A model generated the notes under the pieces. It searched no databases and had not been told where the DNA came from. It saw only the letters and a list, made by a program, of their open reading frames with translations. Shown piece after piece: positions 34,391 through 43,033 of a DNA stretch of 64,000 bases. The translations under genes and the position numbers were made by a program. This DNA comes from Yoonia sp. G8-12 (lineage in GTDB: Bacteria > Pseudomonadota > Alphaproteobacteria > Rhodobacterales > Rhodobacteraceae). Location: the NCBI RefSeq assembly GCF_038443675.1, contig NZ_CP151762.1, forward strand, positions 806,001-870,000, given 5' to 3'. Each line of letters starts with the position of its first letter. The first letter of the stretch is position 1.

Positions 34391-34743
34391 CTTCCTCCCT
34401 TATGTATTGTGTACGGATGCTCGCGCAGCAGTTGCGCGGTGACAGCCGATAGAGATTCTCTGTTTTGTTTTTTGACCACACATCAAAACAAGACAGCTGA
34501 TTTGATCCCCCGGGATCAGGAGAACGCCACGGATCGTGCGACACCGCCGACCGGGCCATGAATGGGCTTCGCGCATGCGGGGTCGGAGAAGAAACGCGAT
34601 GCAAAGCGCGCACAACACGAGGCAAGATGCAGCCGCCCCAAGGGGCGCTGGCACAGCCCGCGCGCAGATCGCCTTAATCAGACATGTAACACGGACATCA
34701 GCGCCCCCCGGGACGCCACCGCGGTTATGTGCGAACGGAAAAA
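34391..34743 (+). other. Long non-coding leader upstream of rne
   Basis: About 350 bases with no convincing gene. It has an AT-rich block (about 34449-34500) that could hold the rne promoter, followed by ~240 bases of GC-rich, probably structured sequence up to the rne ATG, with short GC-rich complementary runs near 34640-34720. RNase E mRNAs often have long 5' leaders that the enzyme itself cleaves to autoregulate; whether that applies here is inference. No match to a known leader motif is claimed. Confidence 0.45.
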
Positions 34744-37431
34744 ATGCCAAAGAAAATGTTAATAGATGCCACACACGCGGAAGAAACCCGCGTTGTTGTG
34801 GTCGACGGAAACAAAGTCGAAGAATTTGATTTTGAAAGCCAGTTCAAGCGCCAGCTTGCCGGCAACATATACCTTGCAAAGGTAACACGCGTAGAACCAT
34901 CGCTGCAGGCAGCGTTCGTTGACTATGGCGGCAACCGTCATGGGTTCCTTGCGTTCTCGGAAATCCACCCCGATTACTATCAGATCCCGATCGCGGATCG
35001 CGAAGCGCTGATTGCTGAGGAAAAAGCCTATGCCGAAAGCCTGAAGGCCGAAGCAGAAGCCGAGGACGAAAAGCCCAAGCCAAGGCGCCGCCGCCGCACG
35101 AAATCTGCCGCTGCCGAGACTGCCAGCGATGATGCGGTCGTCACAGGCGAGGTGGAAACGCCCGAGGAAGAGACCTCTGGCGATATTGCGGGCATGGAAA
35201 CGATTGATCTGGGCGACAGCGACGAGGGCAGCTCGCCCATGGAGCTGGTCGGCGAGACACCTGTAGATACCCCCGCAGCCGATGAAGACCTTGATGACGA
35301 GGACGGCGATCAGGCGGATCCTCAGAGCAAAGACGACACAATCGAAAGCGTCGCCGAAGAAGACGACACAGACGAAGTGCGCCCTGTCCGCAAGCCGCGC
35401 CCCAAACGCTATAAAATCCAAGAGGTCATCAAGGTCCGCCAGATCCTGTTGATTCAGGTCGTCAAAGAAGAGCGCGGCAACAAAGGTGCCGCCCTGACCA
35501 CATATCTGTCGCTGGCCGGTCGCTACTGTGTACTGATGCCGAACACCGCGCGTGGCGGTGGCATCAGCCGCAAGATCACCAATGCTGCTGACCGCAAGAA
35601 ACTCAAAGAAATCGCCAACGACATGACCGTGCCCGAAGGCGCGGGCCTGATCATTCGCACCGCCGGATCCCAGCGGACCAAGGCCGAGATCAAGCGCGAT
35701 TACGAATATCTGCAACGCATGTGGGAACAGATCCGCGAACTGACGCTGAAATCCACAGCACCGGCGAAAATCTATGAAGAAGGCGATCTGATCAAACGCT
35801 CGATCCGCGATCTTTATTCCAAAGAGATCGACGAAGTGATCGTCGCAGGCGAGGCAGGGTATCGCACCGCCAAAGACTTCATGAAAATGATCATGCCGTC
35901 CCACGCCAAAAACGTGAAATACTATGCCGAACAGATGCCGCTTTACGCGCGCTATCAGGTTGAGGGTTATCTGAACGGCATGTTCAACCCGACGGTCCAG
36001 CTGCCCTCGGGTGGCTATATCGTGATCGGCATCACCGAGGCGCTGGTGGCCATCGACGTCAACTCTGGTCGGGCGACCAAAGAAGGCTCGATTGAACAGA
36101 CCGCGTTGAAAACCAACCTTGAGGCCGCCGATGAGGTGGCGCGCCAGTTGCGTTTGCGTGACTTGGCCGGTTTGATCGTGATCGACTTTATCGACATGGA
36201 TGAACGCCGCAACAATGCATCCGTCGAAAAACGCTTCAAAGACAAGCTCAAGACAGATCGTGCGCGTATTCAGGTTGGCCGGATTTCCGGCTTTGGCCTG
36301 ATGGAAATGTCACGTCAGCGTTTGCGCCCAGGTATGCTTGAGGCGACGACGCAGATGTGTTCGCATTGCCACGGCACGGGCCTTTTGCGCTCTGACGATA
36401 ACGTGGCGCTTTCGATCCTGCGCGCGCTGGAAGAAGAGGGCGTGCGCGGTCGGTCCAAAGAGGTGCTGATCAAGGCGCCGATTTCGATTGCGAACTTCTT
36501 GATGAACGGCAAGCGCGAACATATCGCCGATATCGAGATGCGCTATGGCATGTCGGTGCGGATCGAATGTGATCCGGTGCTCGTGTCGCCTGATTTCGCG
36601 ATTGAAAAGTTCAAGACTGCAACCCGCGTCGTGCCCGATGCAGCCCCTTTCGTCACATCGGTTGTGATGGACGAAGAAGATGACGACGCGGTTGATGAGG
36701 CCAATATCATCATCGAGAGCGATGATGCCGAAGAGACCAACACCGTTTCTGCGGAAGGCGAAGACAAGCCCAAGCGCAAACGCCGTCGGCGTCGGCGCCG
36801 TCGGGGTGGCAGCAACAATGGTGAGAACCAAAACGGTGACAACCAGACCGGTGATGACGACGATGCCGACAACGGTGCCGAAGCCGCACCACAAGAGGCT
36901 GCGACAGATGCCCCAGCAGATGCGCCAGCGCCTGAGGAAAAGCCAAAGCGCACGCGCAGCCGGACCAGAAAGCCCGTCGCGGCCAAAGCCGAGGATGTGA
37001 CTGAGGCCACACCGGCCGAGGCGACACCGGCCGAGGCGACACCGGCTGAGGCGACACCTGCCGAAGAAAAGCCTGCCGAGGAGGCTGCAAAGGAAAAACC
37101 TGCACCCAGAAAGCGTGCTCCGCGCAAGAAGGCCGAACCTGCCGCAGAGGCCCCCGAGGGCGAAGCCGCGCCAGAAGGCGAGGCACCAAAGCCTGACGAA
37201 AAGCCAAAGCCGAAACCCCGCAGCCGCGCCAAGCCAAAACCAAAGGCAAAGGCAGCAGCGGAAACCGAGGTTGTGGTTGCACAAGCCGAGGCCGAACCTG
37301 CCGCGTCAGAGCCTGTACCGGCCCCAACCCCGGAACCTGCACAGGTGCAAACGCCGGAACCTGCCGAGGCTGAAGCTGAACCTGCGGACGACAAGCCCAA
37401 GCGCAAAGGCTGGTGGTCGCTGGGCCGCTAA
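34744..37431 (+). CDS. rne: Ribonuclease E/G family endoribonuclease
   Basis: Main endoribonuclease for mRNA decay and rRNA/tRNA processing and degradosome scaffold. 895 residues from ATG 34744. The S1 domain (about 35-290) is split by a ~120-residue acidic and basic insertion, typical of alphaproteobacteria. Catalytic Asp residues lie in VAIDVNSGRATK (about 436) and LIVIDFIDMDERRN (about 479); the zinc link is CSHCHGTG (about 538). After about residue 640 the protein is disordered: an Arg-rich RNA-binding patch, a 15-base tandem repeat and a Pro/Glu/Lys-rich tail, ending in WWSLGR, likely for partner binding. Its TAA overlaps the next ATG. Confidence 0.95.
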   Translation: MPKKMLIDATHAEETRVVVVDGNKVEEFDFESQFKRQLAGNIYLAKVTRVEPSLQAAFVDYGGNRHGFLAFSEIHPDYYQIPIADREALIAEEKAYAESLKAEAEAEDEKPKPRRRRRTKSAAAETASDDAVVTGEVETPEEETSGDIAGMETIDLGDSDEGSSPMELVGETPVDTPAADEDLDDEDGDQADPQSKDDTIESVAEEDDTDEVRPVRKPRPKRYKIQEVIKVRQILLIQVVKEERGNKGAALTTYLSLAGRYCVLMPNTARGGGISRKITNAADRKKLKEIANDMTVPEGAGLIIRTAGSQRTKAEIKRDYEYLQRMWEQIRELTLKSTAPAKIYEEGDLIKRSIRDLYSKEIDEVIVAGEAGYRTAKDFMKMIMPSHAKNVKYYAEQMPLYARYQVEGYLNGMFNPTVQLPSGGYIVIGITEALVAIDVNSGRATKEGSIEQTALKTNLEAADEVARQLRLRDLAGLIVIDFIDMDERRNNASVEKRFKDKLKTDRARIQVGRISGFGLMEMSRQRLRPGMLEATTQMCSHCHGTGLLRSDDNVALSILRALEEEGVRGRSKEVLIKAPISIANFLMNGKREHIADIEMRYGMSVRIECDPVLVSPDFAIEKFKTATRVVPDAAPFVTSVVMDEEDDDAVDEANIIIESDDAEETNTVSAEGEDKPKRKRRRRRRRRGGSNNGENQNGDNQTGDDDDADNGAEAAPQEAATDAPADAPAPEEKPKRTRSRTRKPVAAKAEDVTEATPAEATPAEATPAEATPAEEKPAEEAAKEKPAPRKRAPRKKAEPAAEAPEGEAAPEGEAPKPDEKPKPKPRSRAKPKPKAKAAAETEVVVAQAEAEPAASEPVPAPTPEPAQVQTPEPAEAEAEPADDKPKRKGWWSLGR
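37003..37062 (+). repeat. 15-bp tandem repeat inside rne
   Basis: Four near-identical copies of GAGGCGACACCGGCC, coding for EATPA each time, in the disordered tail of RNase E. In-frame unit length means copy number can vary without breaking the gene. Confidence 0.85.
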
Positions 37432-38399
37432 TGTCTGCAAGCGTTGTCATCACAGGGGGCTGCGGTTTTCTGGGCACAGCACTTGCGCAACGCATCGTTG
37501 AAAACGGCGTGACGCTGCCCGATGGGCGGCGTCTGGCCAACCCGCAGATCCACCTGTGGGACAGGCCCGATGCCATCGCCCCGGAACTGCCCGATACGAC
37601 GGTCCACGCGGTCGATATCGCTGACAAAGACGCGGTCTTGGCCGCGATGCCTGCGGATGTGGCACTGATCTATCATCTGGCCGCTGTTGTCAGCGGACAG
37701 GCCGAGGATGATTTCGACCTTGCGATGCAGGTCAATCTTGGCGGCACCAACGCAGTATTGGAGGCGGCAAGGGCCATTGCCCCGGGTGTGCCGGTGATCG
37801 GGACGTCCTCGCTTGCGGTTTACGGCGGCACCCCGACCGCGCCTTTGACCGAAGACACCCAGATCCAGCCGCAGAACACCTATGGTGTGACCAAAGCCAT
37901 GGCCGAACTGGTCATGGCGGACTATCGCAGACGCGGGTGGGTCGATGCACGCACCTTGCGCCTGCCAACCATCACCGTGCGTCCCGGACGGCCCAATGCG
38001 GCGGCTTCGTCTTTTGCGTCGTCGATTATCCGTGAACCTTTGGGAGGCGTGCCTGCGATCTGTCCGGTTGATCCTGACATGTCGCTGTGGATCGCCTCAC
38101 CCGATGCGGCGGTCACAGCGCTTTGGCATGCGCCATCGGTGCCAACCGCAGATTGGCCCGCCTTTGGTGCGGTAAATATGCCGGGGCTACAGGTGCAGAT
38201 ACAGGCCATGATTGCGGGATTGCGCGCGCGGGCGGGGGATGGCACCGCCGATCTGATTGAAATAAAACCTGACCAGCGCATCATCGATATTGTTGGCACA
38301 TGGCCCACGCTGTTTGACACGGCACTGGCGCAATCATTGGGCCTTGTGGGCGACGCAGGGTTCGATGCGATCCTCGATCAGGCCTTTTTGATGAAATAA
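37431..38399 (+). CDS. NAD-dependent epimerase/dehydrogenase, D-erythronate dehydrogenase (DenD)-like
   Basis: 328-residue extended short-chain dehydrogenase. NAD-binding VVITGGCGFLGTALAQRIV at the start, IYHLAAVVSGQAEDDFDLAMQVNLGGT, catalytic YGVTKAMAE (Tyr and Lys about 153-157), and LRLPTITVRPGRPNAAASSFAS match the DenD group that oxidises D-erythronate at C2. No partner isomerases or kinases of that pathway are nearby, so the substrate is uncertain. Start ATG overlaps the rne stop (TAATG), implying coupled translation, and the 3' end overlaps the convergent tusA-like gene by 22 bases. Confidence 0.8.
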   Translation: MSASVVITGGCGFLGTALAQRIVENGVTLPDGRRLANPQIHLWDRPDAIAPELPDTTVHAVDIADKDAVLAAMPADVALIYHLAAVVSGQAEDDFDLAMQVNLGGTNAVLEAARAIAPGVPVIGTSSLAVYGGTPTAPLTEDTQIQPQNTYGVTKAMAELVMADYRRRGWVDARTLRLPTITVRPGRPNAAASSFASSIIREPLGGVPAICPVDPDMSLWIASPDAAVTALWHAPSVPTADWPAFGAVNMPGLQVQIQAMIAGLRARAGDGTADLIEIKPDQRIIDIVGTWPTLFDTALAQSLGLVGDAGFDAILDQAFLMK

Positions 38400-38605
38400 A
38401 GCTGGCCGTCGGCCGTATCTTCTGACGCGATCAGTTCATGCCCTGCTTCGATGCAAAAATGCGGTACGTCAATAATCGCTGCCGGATCATCGGCCAACAC
38501 GCGCAAAACCTGACCAGACCCCAGGGCCTGCAAGCGTTTGCGCGCTTTGAGAACGGGAAGCGGGCACAGCAGCCCTTTGGCATCAAGATCAGCATCATAG
38601 GTCAT
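38378..38605 (-). CDS. TusA-family sulfurtransferase
   Basis: 75 residues. The sulfur-accepting Cys lies in the CPxP-type motif GLLCPLPVLKARKRL (about 13), followed by DPAAIIDVPHFCIEAGHEL, typical of the TusA/YeeD/SirA fold. TusA proteins relay sulfur for tRNA thiolation, molybdopterin or sulfur oxidation; which applies is not shown. Divergent from ccdA across 104 bases, consistent with a loose link to thiol-redox biology. Confidence 0.88.
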   Translation of the reverse strand: MTYDADLDAKGLLCPLPVLKARKRLQALGSGQVLRVLADDPAAIIDVPHFCIEAGHELIASEDTADGQLYFIKKA

Positions 38606-38709
38606 GGAACGGAGTTAGGTGTGATATTTCATTTTGTCCACCAACTTGTGACATCTTGGGCCGTGACCTTGTGCCAAAGCTCGCTTAAGCAGGGGCAAAG
38701 GGAAATGAA

Positions 38710-39465
38710 ATGCTCGACACTGCTCTGATTTTTGATGCCGCCTTGCTGCCTGCGATGCTGATTGCGATGCTGGCGGGTATTCTGTCGTTCCTCAGCCCCT
38801 GTGTGCTGCCAGTTGTGCCGCCGTATCTTGCCTATATGGGCGGTGTTTCGGTTAGCGAGATGGAACAGACGCGTGCCGCGCGCAAACGTGTGTTTGTCTC
38901 GGCTGTGTTCTTTGTGCTGGGGCTTTCGACGATCTTTTTGCTGCTGGGCCTCGCGTTTTCGACAATGGGCCGGATGCTGTTGCAGGTACAGGACTGGTTT
39001 ATTGTCGTCGCAGGGGCGATGATCATGATCCTTGGTGCGCATTTTATCGGCGTGTTTCGCATCGGTTTTCTGGACCGTGAATTGCGCGTGGATGCGGGCG
39101 ATAAAGGCGGGTCTGCCTTTGGCGCCTATCTTTTGGGCCTTGCCTTCGCTTTCGGCTGGACACCTTGCCTTGGACCGATCCTTGGCGCGATCCTGAGCCT
39201 TGCGGCATCCGAGGCGGATGTTGCGCGCGGCACGGTTCTTTTGGCGGTTTATGCCTTTGGCCTTGGGATCCCGTTTTTGTTGGTCGCGGCTTTCTTTCCG
39301 CGCCTCAAGGGTGTGATGGGCTGGATGAAGCGCCACATGGACCGGATCGAGAAGATCTCGGGCCTCTTGTTGTGGACCGTGGGTCTGATGATGATGACCG
39401 GCCAGTTCGCCGCCTTCAGCTATTGGCTGCTAGAACGGTTCCCCGCGCTCGCTTTGATTGGCTAG
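38710..39465 (+). CDS. ccdA: Cytochrome c biogenesis protein CcdA
   Basis: Inner-membrane thiol reductant carrier that passes electrons from cytoplasmic thioredoxin to periplasmic apocytochrome c chaperones. 251 residues, six predicted helices. The two reactive Cys are in LSPCVLPVVPPYLAYMGG (helix 1) and FGWTPCLGPILGAIL (helix 4). Monocistronic or leading into the hydrolase-P450 pair 60 bases on. Confidence 0.93.
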   Translation: MLDTALIFDAALLPAMLIAMLAGILSFLSPCVLPVVPPYLAYMGGVSVSEMEQTRAARKRVFVSAVFFVLGLSTIFLLLGLAFSTMGRMLLQVQDWFIVVAGAMIMILGAHFIGVFRIGFLDRELRVDAGDKGGSAFGAYLLGLAFAFGWTPCLGPILGAILSLAASEADVARGTVLLAVYAFGLGIPFLLVAAFFPRLKGVMGWMKRHMDRIEKISGLLLWTVGLMMMTGQFAAFSYWLLERFPALALIG

Positions 39466-39525
39466 GCCCTTATCCTTCATCGCAGAACCCGCTAACCTGT
39501 CGCGGATAAGCCATGAGGGGCAGGG

Positions 39526-40800
39526 ATGAGCGCGCAGGTAGGACAGGTCAGAACACGGCGGGTATTTCACATCCCCGGTTACGACCCCATTCATCCCCGC
39601 CGCTACCGTGAACTTTACCGCACCGAGGGTGCCGCACAGGCCAAGATCAGCGGCTATGAGATTGGCATCAAGGCAGAGAGTTCGGATGCATCGTTCCGCT
39701 GGGCCGTTGGCGCGCGCATTGACGGCCAGCCTGTCATAAGCCGGGTCGATGTGCTGGTATGGTCTGATATCGTGCGCGACAGCATGGCACAGTCTATTCC
39801 CGCCACGTATTGGCAATTGGTGCAGACCGCATGGATCTACATCAGCACCGGCACGCTGCGCCGCCTGATGTGGATGCGCAAGGGGCCGGTGATTGCGGCA
39901 CTTTATCCGGTGGTGATGCTTTTGTCGCAACTGGCGCTGGCCGTTGGGGTCGGGTCATGGCTTGGCGGGCTGATGGATGATCTGGGGCAGGGCGGCCTTG
40001 CATGGATCGGTTTGCGCGAAGGGGCGGTTTACGCGGGGCTGATGTGGGTGTTCTGGGCACTTGGATGGGCTGTGATGATCGGGGTTGTGGTGGCGATCCT
40101 GCGCTGGTTCAAGGCCCGCGATAACAGGCTCTTTGCCTATTACCTGATGCATGATTACGCCTATTCGGCGCAGTTGCGCGGGGAAACACCGCCAGCACTT
40201 GCGGCGCGTATGAAAGAGTTTGAGGCGCTGATCGCTGCGGCCTTGGCCGAGGATGTGGATGAGGTGCTTGTCGTCGGGCACTCCTCCGGTGCGCATCTGG
40301 CGGTGTCGATCTTGGCTGAATTGCTGCGTTCTGGCCGTGTACCCGAGGGTGGACCGGCCTTGGCGTTTTTGTCGTTGGGGCAGGTGGTGCCGATGGTGTC
40401 GTTCCTGCCGCGCGCGCGGGCACTGCGGCGGGATCTGGCGGTTCTGTCCGCCAGCGAAAACCTGACGTGGGTCGATGTCTCGGCGCCGGGTGACGGTTGC
40501 TGTTTCGCTCTGTGTGATCCGGTGGCCGTGTCTGGTGTCGCCCCCGAAAACAAACGCTGGCCTTTGGTCATTTCCGCCGCTTTCACCCAAACCCTTTCAC
40601 CCGCGCGTTGGAAGGCGCTGCGCTGGCGGTTCTTCCGCTTGCATTTTCAATATCTCTGCGCCTTTGATCGGCCGAAAGACTATGACTATTTCCAGATCAC
40701 GGCGGGGCCGTTGACGCTTGGCGCGCGCTATGCGGGGCGCAAACCGTCCGCGTCGCGCATTCATATTCCTGTGTCAAAATACACGTCGCAGGTGCCCTGA
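39526..40800 (+). CDS. Membrane protein with alpha/beta-hydrolase-like domain, coupled to a P450
   Basis: 424 residues. After ~110 soluble residues there are two to three hydrophobic segments (about 123-150 and 165-190), then a domain with VLVVGHSSGAHLAVSILAELL, the GxSxG nucleophile elbow of alpha/beta hydrolases (Ser about 254). A C-terminal His candidate is in RIHIPVSKY. The opening RVFHIPGYDP and RRYRELYRTE are conserved-looking but I cannot name the family. Its TGA shares an A with the ATG of the P450 gene, so the two are translated together. Probable membrane-bound esterase or lipase partner; no substrate evident. Confidence 0.68.
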   Translation: MSAQVGQVRTRRVFHIPGYDPIHPRRYRELYRTEGAAQAKISGYEIGIKAESSDASFRWAVGARIDGQPVISRVDVLVWSDIVRDSMAQSIPATYWQLVQTAWIYISTGTLRRLMWMRKGPVIAALYPVVMLLSQLALAVGVGSWLGGLMDDLGQGGLAWIGLREGAVYAGLMWVFWALGWAVMIGVVVAILRWFKARDNRLFAYYLMHDYAYSAQLRGETPPALAARMKEFEALIAAALAEDVDEVLVVGHSSGAHLAVSILAELLRSGRVPEGGPALAFLSLGQVVPMVSFLPRARALRRDLAVLSASENLTWVDVSAPGDGCCFALCDPVAVSGVAPENKRWPLVISAAFTQTLSPARWKALRWRFFRLHFQYLCAFDRPKDYDYFQITAGPLTLGARYAGRKPSASRIHIPVSKYTSQVP

Positions 40801-42150
40801 TGGTGCTACCGCCCAAACCCCCGTCGCGGCCCGAGAACGTGTCGCTTTGGCGCTATATGCGCCTGTTTCGCAAGGATATTCTGTCGGCGCAGCCTGCGAA
40901 ACTTTACCGCGCGTGGATGGCGGAATTTCGCACGCCGTTCTTTCGCAGCTATCTGGTGAATGACCCCGAACTGGTGAAAGAGGTGCTGGTGCGCAATCCT
41001 GACGCCTTTCCCAAGTCAGACCGCATTGGTGCGGGCCTGCGGCCTTTGCTGGGCAACAGCGTCTTTCTGACCAACGGGGACGAATGGAAGCGCCAGCGCC
41101 GTATTATCGACCCCGCGTTTGAGGGGGCGGCTGCGCGACACCTATCCGGGTATCCGTGATGCCGCCGACGCAGGTGTTGCGCGACTTGCGGGCCTGCCGC
41201 CGGACACGCCGCAAGAGATCGAGGCCATCACCAGCCACATTGCAGCAGACGTGATCTTTCGCACCCTGTTTTCCATCCCGATTGAGGACGAGACCGCGCA
41301 AGAGGTTTTTCATGCGTTCCGCGCCTATCAACGCACGCAGCCCATCTTGAACCTTGCCGCGTTTATCCGTGGCCCGTCGTGGATGCCGCGGTTCTTTCGC
41401 TCTGAAACCCGCAAAACAGCGCAGCAAATTCGCAGACTGATTACGAAGTTGACGCAGGACCGTTTGGATCTGATCGCGCAGGGCAAGGCCCCCGATGATC
41501 TGGCCACAAAGATCCTGACAACGAAAGATCCTGTGACGGGTGAGGCATTTTCGCTGGATGAAATGATTGATCAGGTCGCGATTTTCTTTCTTGCAGGGCA
41601 TGAGACAAGTGCCGCAGCGCTGGCTTGGGCGCTTTATTTGCTGGCGCTGAACCCTGACTGGCAGGATAAGCTCTGTGACGAAGCAAAGGGGTTTAGCGGC
41701 GAATTTGCGGACCTGTCAAAATTAAAGCACACACGCGATGTGTTTCGCGAAACGCTCAGGCTTTATCCCGCGGTGCCGATGATGGTGCGCGAGGCGGCCT
41801 CGCCTCAGACATTTCGGGGACGCGCCATCAAACGCGGCGCGCAGATCGTTTTGTCGCCGTGGCATCTGCACCGGCATACGCGGCTTTGGGACAATCCTGA
41901 CGGGTTTGATCCGGCCCGCTGGGATACCGAAAATGGCAAATCCTGCGCACGCGATGCCTATATGCCGTTCTCGGCGGGGCCGCGCATTTGTTCGGGGGCC
42001 GGGTTTGCCTTGATCGAAGGTGTCGTTGTTCTGGCGCGGCTCTTGCAGGCCTACGAATTCACCACTGTCGCGGACAAGAGTCCGGTGCCGGTGGCCCATC
42101 TGACCGTGCGCTCGACGGCAGGGATCTGGCTGCGAATCAGAGCGCGGTAG
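40800..42150 (+). pseudogene. Cytochrome P450, frameshifted
   Basis: Haem monooxygenase. The first 108 codons (to about 41123) read normally through DEWKRQRRIIDPAFEG; the frame then slips in the G5 run at 41123-41127 and continues GRLRDTYPGIRDAADAG to 42150. The second part has the I-helix AGHETSAAALAW, ExxR in FRETLRLYPAVPMMVREA and haem-binding FSAGPRICSGAGFAL with the Cys ligand. Correcting by +2 or -1 gives ~450 residues, normal for a bacterial class I P450. No ferredoxin or reductase is adjacent. Expression is coupled to the membrane hydrolase upstream (TGATG). Confidence 0.88.
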
Positions 42151-42396
42151 GGGCGCATTGTTTCGGCTTTGCTTACAGAATGGGCATTCGGGACGATTTT
42201 GTCGGCATTTCTACAAAGAAATATGGCAATACTGGACACAATCCATCCGTGTTATATTTAATAAAGTAACATGAAAACAATAGCTTACGCAATGTTATCG
42301 AAATATGGCAGGAGAACGCGCATTTGATGGCTTGCCTACATTGTGCCATTCTAGGTTTAATAAAGAGTATATTCTATTTTGGGGGGCCATCGTCTC

Positions 42397-42639
42397 ATGA
42401 CAATTTCACTGCCAGGTGCGTCGAGAAAAGGTCTGACAGGCCTGTTTAAACGGAATGCCGCTACCGCTGCCAAGCGTCCGACCGCCAAAAAGCAGTTGGG
42501 TGGGTCTGATCTTGCGAAACTGTTCGACAAGCAAGCGCGTACCGCCAAACCGGTCAAGCCAGCAAAGCTGAGCGAAGGCGAGTTGAACGCAAGCGAGCAA
42601 TTGTCCACGCTACGCGGCGCGCTGTACTCGAAAAGCTAA
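42397..42639 (+). CDS. Small basic hypothetical protein
   Basis: 80 residues from ATG 42397; the frame begins six codons earlier at a TTG. Very basic (many Lys/Arg), with low-complexity KRNAATAAKRPTAKKQLGG followed by SDLAKLFDKQARTAK and a helical SEGELNASEQLSTLRGALYS. No family recognised; could bind nucleic acid or ribosomes. The 246 bases upstream are unusually AT-rich, with two TTTAATAAAG copies (about 42257 and 42356), and may hold a strong or specialised promoter. Ends overlapping the convergent ribbon-helix-helix gene by four bases. Confidence 0.55.
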   Translation: MTISLPGASRKGLTGLFKRNAATAAKRPTAKKQLGGSDLAKLFDKQARTAKPVKPAKLSEGELNASEQLSTLRGALYSKS

Positions 42640-42857
42640 ACCTGCTTGAGCGCGCGCTCTAACACGAAAATCCGTATCGCAGAGGCAAGCCCGAGATCAC
42701 CTCGGGCTTCATCTATTTTGGCGGCAAGCCCGTTGATGGTGTCGCCATCTTCGTCCGCATAGCGGCGGAACGCATCCCAAAAAATGTCTTCCAGCGACAC
42801 ACTGGTGCGGTGCCCCCGCAGCGTTAAGGATCGTTTGACCGGACGCCGGTGATCCAT
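42636..42857 (-). CDS. Ribbon-helix-helix protein (PF13467-type)
   Basis: 73 residues from ATG 42857; a GTG one codon earlier is possible. RPVKRSLTLRGHRTSVSLEDIFWDAFRRYADEDGDTINGLAAKIDEAR is the conserved RHH_4 pattern, a small DNA-binding fold. In Rhodobacteraceae it regularly follows fumC and DUF4169. Start overlaps the DUF4169 stop by one base, so the three genes form a translationally coupled unit. Target unknown. Confidence 0.82.
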   Translation of the reverse strand: MDHRRPVKRSLTLRGHRTSVSLEDIFWDAFRRYADEDGDTINGLAAKIDEARGDLGLASAIRIFVLERALKQV

Positions 42858-43033
42858 CACTCGTCGTCGAACTTGAGTTGATCGAGGCGGTTGGCGGCGT
42901 GCTGGGCGCGGGTCGCGTCCAGCACCTTTTCCGCCTTGGTGCGCCCGAAGCGGACGGCGTTTTCGTCCGCTTTGGCCTTGGCCTCGGCGCGCGTTTTCAC
43001 TTTGCGCGCTTGGTTGAGGTTGATTGGCTTCAT
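42857..43033 (-). CDS. DUF4169 family protein
   Basis: 58 residues, highly charged and helical: starts MKPINLNQARKVKTRAEAKA, continues ENAVRFGRTKAEK and ends LDQLKFDDE. This is the DUF4169 pattern; function unknown. ATG overlaps the fumC stop (ATGA) and its own TGA overlaps the next ATG. The conserved order fumC-DUF4169-RHH across the family suggests a shared function or at least shared expression. Confidence 0.85.
   Translation of the reverse strand: MKPINLNQARKVKTRAEAKAKADENAVRFGRTKAEKVLDATRAQHAANRLDQLKFDDE

Noticed and set aside
37003..37062. Possible CRISPR-like array
   Set aside because: Direct 15-base units without spacers, in frame inside rne: a coding tandem repeat.
36310..37406. 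Leu/Gly- and Ser/Ala-rich minus-strand frames opposite rne
   Set aside because: They mirror the repetitive Pro/Glu/Lys-rich tail of RNase E and are composition artefacts.
42271..42327. 18-codon peptide (MKTIAYAMLSKYGRRTRI)
   Set aside because: No ribosome site, no terminator or pairing downstream that would make it a leader; likely chance in an AT-rich spacer.
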